DNA of 62,030 bases from an uncultured Bradyrhizobium sp. (GTDB lineage Bacteria > Pseudomonadota > Alphaproteobacteria > Rhizobiales > Xanthobacteraceae), in assembly GCF_936928535.1 (NCBI RefSeq), contig NZ_CAKZHY010000127.1, positions 1-62,030 on the forward strand. The letters are read 5' to 3'. Each line of letters starts with the position of its first letter. Positions within the stretch are counted from its first letter, which is position 1. Shown piece by piece: positions 17,407 to 26,730 of the stretch. Below the pieces are notes generated by a model. It saw only the letters and a list, made by a program, of their open reading frames with translations. It was not told the DNA's origin and did not search any database. The position numbers were made by a program, and so were the translations under genes.

Positions 17407-17540
17407 ATGATGGTATATTGCCGGTGTTTTGCCCGACGCGTCAACTTGACCGGAGTGTCGGAGGTCGCGGCGGAGCTAACCGAAAAACTCCTTGTCCATC
17501 AGGGAGGCTCCTACTGTGCATGGGGTTGTTTTCGCGCCGA
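17407..17540 (+). repeat. Dispersed element with conserved ends, copy 1
   Basis: Begins ATGATG, then after 12 variable bases a conserved 14-base block (17425-17438, TGTTTTGCCCGACG). A 72-base divergent interior follows, then a conserved 25-base block (17511-17535, starting CTACTGTGCATGGGG). Copy 2 (59655-59780, minus strand) has the same blocks, the same 12-base gap and a 69-base interior. The conserved blocks stay in one frame, reading CFARRV and YCAWGCFR. A perfect hairpin follows at 17541-17561. Confidence 0.8.
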
Positions 17541-17561
17541 TTGTTCAGCAACGCTGAACAA
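17541..17561. terminator. Perfect 9-bp hairpin
   Basis: TTGTTCAGC (17541-17549), loop AAC, and its exact complement (17553-17561). It begins 3 bases beyond the stop codon of the minus-strand dehydrogenase gene at 17564 and ends the dispersed element on the plus strand. No T-run on either side. Confidence 0.6.
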
Positions 17562-17563
17562 GT

Positions 17564-18625
17564 TCACATCGCCTGCAATATCTCCGCGATCGCAGCGCCC
17601 GCGGCGATCGTGCCGAGCCTGCCGCCGACATCACGTGTCGCCCTGCCCTCGCGAAGCGCCTTGGCCACCGCCGCCTCGATCGCGCGCGCCGCTTCCTCGT
17701 AGCGGACCGTGCCGCTCCGCTCGCCATGCCAGGCCAGCAGCAGCGCGGTCGAGAGGATCAGCGAGACCGGGTTGGCAATGTCCTGCCCGGCGATGTCAGG
17801 TGCCGAGCCATGCGCGGCCTGCGCCATGGCATAGCGGTCGCCGACATTGAGCGAGCCGCCGAGGCCGAGACTGCCGGAGAGCTCGGCGGTGAGATCGGAC
17901 AGGATGTCGCCGAACATGTTGGTGGCGACGATCACGTCGAAGCGATCGGGGCTCCGCACCACATGCGCCATCATGGCGTCGACCAGGATGTCGTCGATGT
18001 CGAGGCCGGGATAGTCCTTCGCCGCCGCGCGGCAGATCTCGAGGAACATGCCGTCGCCGATCTTGAGCACGTTGGCCTTGTGCACGATGGTGAGATGCTT
18101 TCGTCGTTTCATCGCCAGCCGGCAGGCCGCGTGCGCGATGCGCTCGCAGCACAGGCGCGTGATCCGGCGCAGCGAGATCACGACGTCAGGCGTGACCAGC
18201 ATCTCGCCATTGCCCTGCTCCATGTTGCGGTCGGCATAAAATCCTTCCGTGTTCTCGCGCACCACGACGAGGTCGAAATCACCGACGCGGCCCGGCCTAC
18301 CCGCATAGGTGCGCGCGGGCCTGATGTTGGCGTAGAGGTCGAGGTTCTTGCGGAAGTGCCTGGACGGGTTGATCTCGCCATGCGCCTCGTCCTTGAAGTC
18401 GAAGGTCGCGGTCGGCCCCAGGATCAGGCCGTCGGCGCCGCGGACGATGTCGAGCAATTCAGGACGCACCGTGGTGCCTGACAGCTTCAGGCTCGCATGC
18501 CCAACCGCGTGCTCCTCCAGCCGCAAATTGAGCTGGAAGCGCTCCGAGGCCGCGCGCAGCACGCCCGATGTCGCGGCCGTGATCTCGGGTCCGATGCCAT
18601 CTCCCGGCAGAACGACGATGTGCAT
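17564..18625 (-). CDS. Isocitrate/isopropylmalate dehydrogenase-family enzyme
   Basis: 353 residues from the ATG at 18625 (AAGAGGGGATCACC upstream). It opens with HIVVLPGDGIGPEI, the family N terminus. Catalytic and metal residues are visible in VVRENTEGFYADR, in VHKANVLKIGDGMF (Lys), in the Asp of DILVDAMMAH and in ATNMFGDILSDL. The NAD-binding loop HGSAPDIAGQDIANP matches NAD-type enzymes. It oxidatively decarboxylates a 2-hydroxy acid. Because the substrate-recognition helix reads SLRRITRLCCERI rather than a leuB pattern, a tartrate/malate- or isocitrate-like substrate cannot be excluded. It is divergent from the MFS gene with 92 bases between. Confidence 0.85.
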   Translation of the reverse strand: MHIVVLPGDGIGPEITAATSGVLRAASERFQLNLRLEEHAVGHASLKLSGTTVRPELLDIVRGADGLILGPTATFDFKDEAHGEINPSRHFRKNLDLYANIRPARTYAGRPGRVGDFDLVVVRENTEGFYADRNMEQGNGEMLVTPDVVISLRRITRLCCERIAHAACRLAMKRRKHLTIVHKANVLKIGDGMFLEICRAAAKDYPGLDIDDILVDAMMAHVVRSPDRFDVIVATNMFGDILSDLTAELSGSLGLGGSLNVGDRYAMAQAAHGSAPDIAGQDIANPVSLILSTALLLAWHGERSGTVRYEEAARAIEAAVAKALREGRATRDVGGRLGTIAAGAAIAEILQAM

Positions 18626-18717
18626 GGTGATCCCCTCTTTTTCGAGAACGGCGACTGACCTTCGCGCATACAATGCATGCAACCATATGCCTGTGGAAGC
18701 CGCCACAAGCGTAGTAC

Positions 18718-20157
18718 ATGGCGGAGATCATCGAAGCCAGACCGCCGGAGCAAAGCGCTGAGGCAATGACATCAACGTTACCTGCCGCTGCGCGCGAGCC
18801 CGATCATTCCAAAAAAGCCGATGGCCTGCCGCCCGAGCGGCGACGCTGGGCGATTGCCGCGATCTTCACCGCGCTGGCAATGGCTTCGCTCGACACCGCG
18901 ATTGCCAACATCGCGCTGCCCGCGATTGCCGCCGATCTGCATGTCAGCCCGGAGCAATCGGTCTGGGTGGTCAATGTCTACCAGATCGCGCTGGTGGCGA
19001 CCCTGCTGCCGCTCGGGGCGCTCGGCGAGATCGTCGGACACCAGCGCATCTATCTCGGCGGGCTGATCCTGTTCACCATCGCCTCCCTGCTCTGCGCGGT
19101 CGCGTGGTCGCTGGACAGCCTGCTCGTCGCACGCACGCTGCAAGGCTTGGGGGCCAGCGGCATCATGAGCGTCAACACCGCGCTGGTGCGCTTCGTCTAT
19201 CCCGGGCGGATGCAGGGCCGCGGCTTTGGCCACAACGCGCTGGTCGTCGCCACCGCCTTCACGTTCGGGCCCTCGATTGCCTCCGCCGTCCTCGCGGTCG
19301 GCCCGTGGCCGTGGCTGTTCGCCGTCAACATCCCGTTCGGTCTCGTCGCGACCGGCATCGGCTTTGCGATGCTGCCGAAGACGCCGCGCGCCGATCACGG
19401 CTTTGATTTCCTCGGCGCGCTGCTCGCCTCGATGTGCCTGGGCCTGTTCATCACCGGCATCGGCAGTGCCGCGCATAATCTCTCACCGATCGCCGTCGGC
19501 ATCGAGCTGGTCGCGGCGCTCACACTCGGCTTCATCCTGACCCGCCGCCACGCCGATCATCCCGCGCCGATGCTGCCGATCGATCTGTTCGCGCGGCCGA
19601 TGTTCGCGCTGTCGGCAGCAACGGCGGTCTGCTCCTTCGCCGTGCAGGGCCTCGCCTTCGTCTCGCTGCCGTTCTATTTCGAGGACGTGCTCGGCCGCTC
19701 GCAGGTCGAGACCGGTTTCTTCATGACGCCGTGGCCGCTGGTGGTCGGCATCATGGCGCCGATCGCCGGTCGCCTCTCCGACCGCCATCCGGTCGGCCTG
19801 CTCGGCGGCATCGGCCTCATTCTGCTCGGCCTTGGGATGGCCCTGCTGGCACTGCTTCCGGCAGGCCCGAGCATTCCTGACATCGTCTGGCGGATCATGA
19901 TCTGCGGCATGGGATTCGGCTTCTTCCAGGCGCCGAACATGAAGGCGATCATGGGAAGCGCCCCGCCACATCGCGGCGGCAGCGCCTCGGGCATCGTCGC
20001 CACCGCGCGGCTGACGGGACAGACGACCGGAGCTGCCCTTGCCGCGGCGTGCTTCGCGCTCGCCGGTCACAACGGCGCCACCGTCGCATTAGCGCTCGGT
20101 GCAGGCTTTGCCGCGCTCGGCAGCGTGATGAGCTTTCTGCGGCTGGCGGTGAAGTAG
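18718..20157 (+). CDS. MFS drug-efflux-type transporter (EmrB/QacA-like)
   Basis: 479 residues with about 14 hydrophobic segments, as in the DHA2 family. Family marks are the first helix LDTAIANIALPAIAADL, the WVVNVYQIAL segment of helix 2, and GLGASGIMSVNTALV in helix 4. The usual motif C (GPxxGG) is altered to TFGPSIASAVL. Proton-driven export of hydrophobic compounds is the family role. An internal ATG 16 codons in is an alternative start; the first 30 residues are polar and dispensable. Confidence 0.85.
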   Translation: MAEIIEARPPEQSAEAMTSTLPAAAREPDHSKKADGLPPERRRWAIAAIFTALAMASLDTAIANIALPAIAADLHVSPEQSVWVVNVYQIALVATLLPLGALGEIVGHQRIYLGGLILFTIASLLCAVAWSLDSLLVARTLQGLGASGIMSVNTALVRFVYPGRMQGRGFGHNALVVATAFTFGPSIASAVLAVGPWPWLFAVNIPFGLVATGIGFAMLPKTPRADHGFDFLGALLASMCLGLFITGIGSAAHNLSPIAVGIELVAALTLGFILTRRHADHPAPMLPIDLFARPMFALSAATAVCSFAVQGLAFVSLPFYFEDVLGRSQVETGFFMTPWPLVVGIMAPIAGRLSDRHPVGLLGGIGLILLGLGMALLALLPAGPSIPDIVWRIMICGMGFGFFQAPNMKAIMGSAPPHRGGSASGIVATARLTGQTTGAALAAACFALAGHNGATVALALGAGFAALGSVMSFLRLAVK

Positions 20158-20166
20158 GCCGTCTCT

Positions 20167-22362
20167 TCACGGTGCCTTCTGCGCGATCGGCCGGCTGACG
20201 GTGGTTGCCGTATCGAGCGGCTCGCATGTGATCGTGCGCCGCAGCTTCGGTGGACCTGCCCAGCCCGCAGTGTCGCTCACAGGTGCGAACGTGTCCCCTT
20301 GCGGAGCGAGAATGATCGGCTCCGACTTCAGGCAGGCATCGGGAAACGCGAGGGCGTGGCCCGCGCTCTTCGAGAAATGCCCGATCAGCATCTGCGACGC
20401 CTGTATCCGCGCAGCCGGCGAGGCCCGCATCGAACGATCGGGATCGAAGGCGCGATAGCACGGCCAGTCGGTGTGACCAGGCGCGAACTCATAGGTGATC
20501 CTGCAGGCCGCCCCCGCCGATTTCACGAATGGCGCATCCGAAGGCGCGGCGGCGTCGCGTTCGAACACCAGCGTCTGCAATGTCAGCGCTTCCGTCGTCG
20601 CATCCGGCGAGACCGGCTTGTCCGGATCGATTGCGATTTCACCGCGCGAGAACACCAGCTTCGTCTTGGGCTGAGCTTCCCGGCTCTCCAGCACCATCAT
20701 GGGCCTTGCGGCCCAGGAGCGATCCAGATCCAGGTCCCTGCCATTCATCGTCAGCCGGATGGTCCCGACGCCGGGATTGTCCTTGGCGAAATCGACCGTC
20801 CGCAGGCGGACGGTGTCCTTCGATGCCTCCAGGCTGAGAAAGCGCAGATCGTCGATCTTGCGGGTGATCGGCATCATCGGATCGAATCGATCGTCGATGT
20901 TGAACCGGACGATCTTCTTCAGCTTGGCCAATGCAGGTCCGTTGGGCGTGGCCGGCGGCGCGACGTCGATCACGAGCATCGCACCATCAGGTGAATAGGT
21001 ATCGCCGAACACACGCTGCCAGATCGCCGTCAGCGGCGAGTTGGTCCGCTGGTCGACATCCCGCGCGAAGATGATCTCCTGTCCGGGACGAATGACCGAA
21101 AAGTCCTGGAATGCGCCGAGTGCTGCGCCCTTGCTGACGTCGGCCCCGGAGAAGTTGATGCATTTGGACTGGTCATCATGACCGGATTGATCGACCGGCC
21201 TCGATGCCGAACGCGAGCAGAAGCTGAGATCATGGTCGACCGTCTTCTGCGGGCTGATGGCGACCGCGTAGATCGGGTCGCTCGCGCCAGGAACCTCCAT
21301 CGGCAGCGGAGACGTCGCGAACATGTCGACCTCCACCATGCTCAACGACGAACCGGCATCTCTCGAGCAGAGATCCCGCCGTGGCAGCGTATTGGTGAGA
21401 AGCCGCGCGGCATCCGCGCCAACGATGCAGGACATCGTGTCCTGCGGATTGTTCCGGCTCATCCAGATCAGATGATTCCTGCCCGCACTGTCGACCAGCA
21501 AATGCGGCGCGGCATGACGACGACGCGGCGGCAGCCAGATCGGCACGGTCTCCGACAGCATTGGCTCGCGCTTGAGCAATGTCTCGGGCAGCTTCGTCAC
21601 GCCGACCAAGCGCAGCTCGGCATCGACTTGGTTCGGATCCTGCGTGTATTCGAACACCGGCAGTTGTCCGCAAGTCATGCAGGTTACGGCGATGTCGGAT
21701 CGAACGTTCTCGAACGACAGGATGACCTGATCCGGGTCGTCGCGATACTTGACGGGATCGATCGCCTTGAACGGATGATCCACGACGCGGCTCGCCTGGA
21801 AACCATCCGAGCGGAACGGATCGGATTCGAACTCGAAATAGGTCGATCGATCCCAGCCGCGAAAGGCGTTGTAGCCACCCAGGCTGACGCCCGCGAGAAC
21901 CATCTTTGAATCGGTTTGGCAACGCGTCGCGCTACCGGTCCCACTGCCGTTGCGAATATAGGTGCACAGCCGGAACGCCGCATTTTGCAGGATGCGGTCG
22001 CAATCGTTCTGGTTATAGCCGTAAGTGGCGAGGCCGTGGCGGTAGCAGAGGTCATGAAACACGCAGGCCTGCCGGAAGCGCTGCAGGACCAGATGACGCC
22101 TGCCCCTGGAATCCCTGCTTCCATCGAAGAAGACGTTGGTCAGAGCAGGAAGACTGCAATTCAGCCCCTCCCCGCTGCCACCGATCGCGCTGACGACATC
22201 CGGTCCCGCTTCAAAGGAGGTGACCGTGGCGGGCATCTCCCCGTCGGTGATGTCGTCGACGTTCTTATAGAGGGAATCGGCGATCAATGAGGGCAGATAG
22301 TTGAAGACAAGGACAATCACGACGATCGCCAGGACCGAACAGCCGATCACCTTCCTCGACAT
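20167..22362 (-). CDS. Membrane-anchored protein with phospholipase A2-like active-site motif
   Basis: 731 residues from the ATG at 22362, preceded by AGGGGGGCGCC. One hydrophobic helix (about 7-27) anchors a large extracytoplasmic part. At 100-107 it reads CVFHDLCY, and at 120-133 DCDRILQNAAFRLC. The HDxCY motif followed by a Cys-Asp pair about 15 residues later is the His/Asp catalytic arrangement of secreted phospholipase A2. The first Asp and conserved Cys spacing fit prokaryotic and fungal types. The remaining 600 residues have Cys pairs (CMTCGQ) and no family I recognise. Lipid hydrolysis is an inference. The 3' end is 9 bases from the convergent MFS stop. Confidence 0.65.
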   Translation of the reverse strand: MSRKVIGCSVLAIVVIVLVFNYLPSLIADSLYKNVDDITDGEMPATVTSFEAGPDVVSAIGGSGEGLNCSLPALTNVFFDGSRDSRGRRHLVLQRFRQACVFHDLCYRHGLATYGYNQNDCDRILQNAAFRLCTYIRNGSGTGSATRCQTDSKMVLAGVSLGGYNAFRGWDRSTYFEFESDPFRSDGFQASRVVDHPFKAIDPVKYRDDPDQVILSFENVRSDIAVTCMTCGQLPVFEYTQDPNQVDAELRLVGVTKLPETLLKREPMLSETVPIWLPPRRRHAAPHLLVDSAGRNHLIWMSRNNPQDTMSCIVGADAARLLTNTLPRRDLCSRDAGSSLSMVEVDMFATSPLPMEVPGASDPIYAVAISPQKTVDHDLSFCSRSASRPVDQSGHDDQSKCINFSGADVSKGAALGAFQDFSVIRPGQEIIFARDVDQRTNSPLTAIWQRVFGDTYSPDGAMLVIDVAPPATPNGPALAKLKKIVRFNIDDRFDPMMPITRKIDDLRFLSLEASKDTVRLRTVDFAKDNPGVGTIRLTMNGRDLDLDRSWAARPMMVLESREAQPKTKLVFSRGEIAIDPDKPVSPDATTEALTLQTLVFERDAAAPSDAPFVKSAGAACRITYEFAPGHTDWPCYRAFDPDRSMRASPAARIQASQMLIGHFSKSAGHALAFPDACLKSEPIILAPQGDTFAPVSDTAGWAGPPKLRRTITCEPLDTATTVSRPIAQKAP

Positions 22363-22753
22363 GGCGCCCCCCTGCAAAACTATTCTCGTCGCAATGCCGA
22401 CCGTGATCGCCGACAGGCGTGGAAAATCCGTTGCCTCGGCGCAACGGATGGCGCGGGTGTTATTATTCCGGGGCAATGATCAGCCCCAGGTTGTGGCGCT
22501 GTCAAGCGAGCGGCACAGTCGCAGCCCTGAATTTCGGGGACGTCAGGCCTGATGTCGCGCCGGCGGCAGCGACGGAACCTGGACGTTCGCGTGCCATCTC
22601 AAAGCGCCCACAACACCATCCGATCGATAATCTTCCCACGACCGCGAAAATCTTCGTGGCCACCCCTCAGACTATTGATTTGAAAGGTTGCAATTTGCCG
22701 GACACATTGCGCCGCTGAGTCCATCGGTGGATGGGCCAATCAGGGGACTTGCG
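22363..22753. promoter_or_regulatory. Divergent intergenic region
   Basis: 391 bases between the PLA2-like gene and the molybdenum-hydroxylase small-subunit gene, with no credible gene. It must hold both promoters. Only a weak 5-base hairpin near 22637-22658 (CACGA...TCGTG) is visible, and no clear promoter motif can be assigned by eye. Confidence 0.4.
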
Positions 22754-23203
22754 ATGGCAAACCTAACAATCAACGGAAAAACCTTCACGCTCGATGTCGA
22801 GCCGGATACGCCGCTGCTCTGGGCGATCCGCGAGAATGCCGGCCTGACCGGCACCAAATATGGTTGCGGGATCGCACAATGCGGCGCCTGCACCGTGCAC
22901 ATGGACGGTGTCGCCACCCGCTCCTGCGGGATTTCGGTTGCCGAGGCCGCGGGCAAAAAGATCACCACGATCGAAGGACTCGCCTCCGGCACGACGCTGC
23001 ACAAGGTGCAGGAAGCCTGGATCGCCCAGGACGTTCCGCAATGCGGCTATTGCCAGAGCGGCATGATCATGGCGGTGGCGGCGTTGCTCAACGACAAGCC
23101 GAAGCCGACCGATGCCGATATCGATGAGGCCATCACCAATATCTGCCGCTGCGGCACCTTCCAGCAGGTGCGCGAAGCGATCCACACGATCGCAAGCGCG
23201 TAA
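22754..23203 (+). CDS. iorA: 2Fe-2S small subunit of a xanthine-oxidase-family dehydrogenase (IorA-like)
   Basis: 149 residues from 22754 (AGGGGACTTGCG upstream). The plant-ferredoxin cluster motif GCGIAQCGACTVHMDG is at about residues 37-52, with its fourth Cys in RSCGIS. The second cluster is QCGYCQSGMIM (about 95-105) with ICRCGTF near the end. It transfers electrons from the molybdenum subunit encoded 11 bases downstream. The small-plus-large arrangement without an FAD subunit is that of isoquinoline 1-oxidoreductase and related aldehyde dehydrogenases. The substrate is unknown. Confidence 0.9.
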   Translation: MANLTINGKTFTLDVEPDTPLLWAIRENAGLTGTKYGCGIAQCGACTVHMDGVATRSCGISVAEAAGKKITTIEGLASGTTLHKVQEAWIAQDVPQCGYCQSGMIMAVAALLNDKPKPTDADIDEAITNICRCGTFQQVREAIHTIASA

Positions 23204-23214
23204 GGAGCCGGCAT

Positions 23215-25398
23215 ATGAACAAGCACGTCTCTCCCAAGATGAACCGCCGCGCCTTCGTGATCGGCACCGCCGCGGTCGGCACTGGCCTCGCCATCAGCTT
23301 CGACCCTGTGTTTGGCGGTCCCGCCGTGGCTCGGGCGGCTGACGGCTCGCCCGAGGTCAATGCCTGGGTTGCGATCCGGCCCGACGACACCGTGGTGATC
23401 CGCATCGCCCGCTCCGAGATGGGCCAGGGCTCGCTGACCGGCCTTGCCCAACTCGTCGCCGAGGAGCTCGAATGCGACTGGACCAAGGTCACCACCGAAT
23501 TCCCCTCGCCCGGCCAGAACGTCGCTCGCAAGCGCGTCTGGGGCGATTACTCGACCGGTGGCAGCCGCGGCATCCGCGCGTCGCAGGACTACGTACGCAA
23601 GGGCGGAGCCACCGCGCGCGTGATGCTGATCCAGGCCGCGGCCAATGAATGGAAGGTGCCGGCCTCGGAATGCACGGCCGCCAACAGCATCATCACCCAC
23701 ACGCCGTCGGGCAAGACCACGACCTACGGCAAGGTCGCCGACGCCGCGGCCAAACTGACGCCGCCGGCTGACGTCAAGCTGAAGGACCCCAAGGATTGGC
23801 GGCTGGTCGGCAAGGGCGTGAAGCGGCTCGACACCCCGGACAAGGTCACCGGCACCACCGTCTATGGCATCGACGTCAAGCTGCCCGGCATGCTCAACGC
23901 TGCGATCAAGGATTGCCCGGTTACCGGCGGCAAGCTGAAGAGCTATGACGAAGCCAAGATCGCGGGCATGAAAGGAGTGAAGAAGGTGCTGAAGGTCGGC
24001 GACACCGCAGTTGCGGTCGTGGCCGACACGTTCTGGCACGCCAAGACCGCGCTCGATGCGCTGCCGATCGTCTGGGACGAAGGTGAGAACGCCAAGGTCT
24101 CCAGCGCCTCGATCGCAAAGTGGCTGGCCGAAGGCCTCGATGGCGGCCAGGCCTATGTCGGCAATTCCAACGGCGACACGAAGGCTGCACTTGCCGGTGC
24201 CGCCAAGACGATCGAAGCCGTCTACAACTATCCCTACCAGAACCACGCGACGATGGAGCCGATGAACGCCACCGCGCTCTACACGGCCGACAAATGCGAG
24301 GTCTGGTGCGGCACGCAGAATGGCGAAGCCGCCTTCGCTGCCGTGCTGGAAGCATCAGAACTTCCCGCCGAGAAATGCGACGTCAACAAGCTGCTGCTCG
24401 GCGGCGGCTTCGGCCGGCGCGGCCAGACCGACTATGTGCGGCAGGCCGTGCTGATCGCCAAGCAGATGCCGGGTACGCCGATCAAGTTGCTGTGGACGCG
24501 CGAAGAGGACATGACGCACGGCCGGTACCATCCGATCACGCAATGCAAGCTCACCGCGGGCTTCGATGCCGACAACAATCTGACGGCATTCCACATGCGG
24601 ATCTCCGGGCAGTCGATCCTTGCGAGCTTGCGGCCGGACGCACTCGTGAAGGGCATGGACCCGGCGACGTTCGCCGGCCTCAACGCAAAGGGCGATGCGC
24701 CGTTTGGATACTCGGTGCCCAATCTCCTGATCGAGCATTCGATGCGCAACCCGCACATCATCCCGGGCTTCTGGCGCGGGGTGAACGTGAACCAGAACGC
24801 CATCTATGTCGAATGCTTCATGGACGAGTTGGCGCATGCGGCAGGCCAGGACCCGCTGGAGTTCCGGCGCAAGTTGATGAAGGACCACCCGAAGCATCTC
24901 GCGGTGCTGGAGGCGGTGGCTGAGAAGATCGGCTGGAGCACCGCGCCGCCGCAGGGCATCTACCGGGGGCTTGCGCACTTCGCCTCCTACGGCAGCTACG
25001 TCGCGGCAGCCGCGGAAATCTCCGTGACCGACGGCACCAAGATCAAGGTGCATCGCATCGTCGCGGCGACGGATCCCGGCTATGCCGTGAACCCGGCCCA
25101 GATCGATCGGCAGATTGCCGGCTCGTTCGTCTACGGCCTGAGCGGCCTATTCTATGGCGGCATCACGATCAAGGACGGCGCGGTCGAACAGACAAACTTC
25201 GATACCTACGATTCGATGCGTATCGCGGCGATGCCGAAGGTGGAATCGATCGTGATGCCGAGTGGCGGTTTCTGGGGCGGTGTCGGCGAGCCGACGATCG
25301 GCGTTGCGGGACCAGCGGTCCTCAACGCCTATTTCGCGGCGACCGGCAAACGAATCCGTTCCGTACCGCTGCGCGATCAGAACATCACCTTCGCTTAA
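23215..25398 (+). CDS. iorB: Molybdenum-binding large subunit, isoquinoline 1-oxidoreductase type, Tat-exported
   Basis: 727 residues. The start MNKHVSPKMNRRAFVIG carries a twin-arginine motif, then a hydrophobic stretch to about residue 40, so the enzyme acts in the periplasm. Family marks are RSEMGQGSLTGLAQLVAEEL (about 67-86), GGGFGRRGQTDY for cofactor binding, FWRGVNVNQNA, and the catalytic Glu in GGVGEPTIGVAG near the C terminus. It oxidises an aldehyde or N-heterocycle with water-derived oxygen, probably passing electrons through the 2Fe-2S subunit to a cytochrome. No XdhC/CoxF maturation gene is adjacent. The sox genes follow 57 bases on in the same direction. Confidence 0.88.
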   Translation: MNKHVSPKMNRRAFVIGTAAVGTGLAISFDPVFGGPAVARAADGSPEVNAWVAIRPDDTVVIRIARSEMGQGSLTGLAQLVAEELECDWTKVTTEFPSPGQNVARKRVWGDYSTGGSRGIRASQDYVRKGGATARVMLIQAAANEWKVPASECTAANSIITHTPSGKTTTYGKVADAAAKLTPPADVKLKDPKDWRLVGKGVKRLDTPDKVTGTTVYGIDVKLPGMLNAAIKDCPVTGGKLKSYDEAKIAGMKGVKKVLKVGDTAVAVVADTFWHAKTALDALPIVWDEGENAKVSSASIAKWLAEGLDGGQAYVGNSNGDTKAALAGAAKTIEAVYNYPYQNHATMEPMNATALYTADKCEVWCGTQNGEAAFAAVLEASELPAEKCDVNKLLLGGGFGRRGQTDYVRQAVLIAKQMPGTPIKLLWTREEDMTHGRYHPITQCKLTAGFDADNNLTAFHMRISGQSILASLRPDALVKGMDPATFAGLNAKGDAPFGYSVPNLLIEHSMRNPHIIPGFWRGVNVNQNAIYVECFMDELAHAAGQDPLEFRRKLMKDHPKHLAVLEAVAEKIGWSTAPPQGIYRGLAHFASYGSYVAAAAEISVTDGTKIKVHRIVAATDPGYAVNPAQIDRQIAGSFVYGLSGLFYGGITIKDGAVEQTNFDTYDSMRIAAMPKVESIVMPSGGFWGGVGEPTIGVAGPAVLNAYFAATGKRIRSVPLRDQNITFA

Positions 25399-25455
25399 GG
25401 AAGCACCGCGGCGGCTATCATGGCCGCCGCGGCATTTTTGACTGGATGATCCCCG

Positions 25456-26730
25456 ATGACCACGCGACCGATGACACGGCGGACTGCCGTGCTCGGCATC
25501 ACCGCCGCAGCTGCGACATTGGCGCGGCCGTCTCTCCTCCGTGCGCAATCGACAGCCCGTATCGTCGTGGTCGGCGGCGGCTTCGGGGGAGCGGCCTGCG
25601 CCCGCGCGCTCAAGCGCATGCAAGCGGACCTGCAGGTCATCCTGATCGATCCCAATTCGGTCTTCACCGCCTGTCCGTTCAGCAACGAGGTGATCGCGGA
25701 TTTGCGCGACATCGAGGCGCAGCAGTTTGGCCATGACCGGCTCGCTGCCGAGGGCGTCACCGTGATCGGCCAGACCGTGACCACCATCGCGCCTGCGCAG
25801 CGCAGCGTCATGACCGCCGACGGCGTCGCGCTGCCCTATGATCGTCTCGTGCTCTCGCCCGGCATCGACTTCCACTATGAAGCCCTCCCCGGCTATGATG
25901 AGGCCGCATCGGATAAGATGCCGCACGCGTGGAAGGCCGGCGCGCAGACGCTGCTGCTGCGCAGACAGTTGGAGGCGATGGACGATGGTGGCACGGTCGC
26001 CCTCGCGATCCCCGCCAATCCTTCGCGCTGTCCGCCCGCGCCTTACGAGCGCGCCAGCCTGATCGCACATTATCTGAAGACGAAGAAGCCCCGCTCGAAA
26101 GTGCTGATCCTCGATGCCAAGGACAATTTCTCACAGCAACGGCTGTTCGAGAAGGCGTGGAAAGAACTGTACGGCGACATGATCGAACGGATCGGCCTGT
26201 CGCAAGGCGGCCGCGTCACCTCGGTCGATCCCGCCACCAAGACCATCGTCACCGAATTCGGCAACTACACCCCCGATATCGCCAACGTCATCCCGCCGCA
26301 GCGCGCCGGCCACATTGCCGAGATTGCGGGTGCAACTGATGCCACCGGCTGGTGCCCGATCGACCCTGTCACTTTCGAGTCAAAGCTCGTCGAAAATATT
26401 CACGTCATCGGCGACGCCTGCCTTGGCGGCGCCATTCCCAAATCCGCATCCGCCGCAAGCGCGCAAGGCAAGGCGTGCGCAGCCGCCATCGTCGGCCTGC
26501 TCGCCGGCCGCACGCCGCAAACACCGCGGCTCACCGGCATCTGCTACAACACGGTCGCACCCGGCTATGGCTTCTCGCTCGCGGGCAATTACCAGCCCAA
26601 GGGCGACATCTTTGCCGAGGTCGAAGGCGGTACCACGAGCCCGGTCGATGCGCCGCGTGAACTGCGCAGCCGCGAAGCGGCCGAAGCGGAGCGCTGGTTT
26701 CAAACCATCACGGCGGACACTTTTGGCTAG
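25456..26730 (+). CDS. soxF: Flavocytochrome c sulfide dehydrogenase flavoprotein (SoxF/FccB)
   Basis: 424 residues with a Tat-type N terminus (TRRTAVLGITAAAATLA). The FAD-binding Rossmann motif VVVGGGFGGAACARAL is at about residues 36-51. Redox-active Cys residues lie in FTACPFSNE and the later NPSRCPPAPYE, followed by IGDACLGGAIPKSASAA binding FAD. The C-terminal FCSD domain includes CYNTVAPGYGFS. It oxidises sulfide to sulfur and normally passes electrons to a cytochrome subunit; the cytochrome gene soxX overlaps its end. Confidence 0.9.
   Translation: MTTRPMTRRTAVLGITAAAATLARPSLLRAQSTARIVVVGGGFGGAACARALKRMQADLQVILIDPNSVFTACPFSNEVIADLRDIEAQQFGHDRLAAEGVTVIGQTVTTIAPAQRSVMTADGVALPYDRLVLSPGIDFHYEALPGYDEAASDKMPHAWKAGAQTLLLRRQLEAMDDGGTVALAIPANPSRCPPAPYERASLIAHYLKTKKPRSKVLILDAKDNFSQQRLFEKAWKELYGDMIERIGLSQGGRVTSVDPATKTIVTEFGNYTPDIANVIPPQRAGHIAEIAGATDATGWCPIDPVTFESKLVENIHVIGDACLGGAIPKSASAASAQGKACAAAIVGLLAGRTPQTPRLTGICYNTVAPGYGFSLAGNYQPKGDIFAEVEGGTTSPVDAPRELRSREAAEAERWFQTITADTFG

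Noticed and set aside
17371..17850. A 159-codon plus-strand protein starting before the dispersed element
   Set aside because: Only the part within the element (17407-17540) shows conservation; the rest is antisense to the dehydrogenase gene. The element is reported as a repeat instead.
18674..18681. Octamer palindrome TGCATGCA between dehydrogenase and MFS genes
   Set aside because: Too short and common to claim as an operator, and no regulator gene is adjacent.
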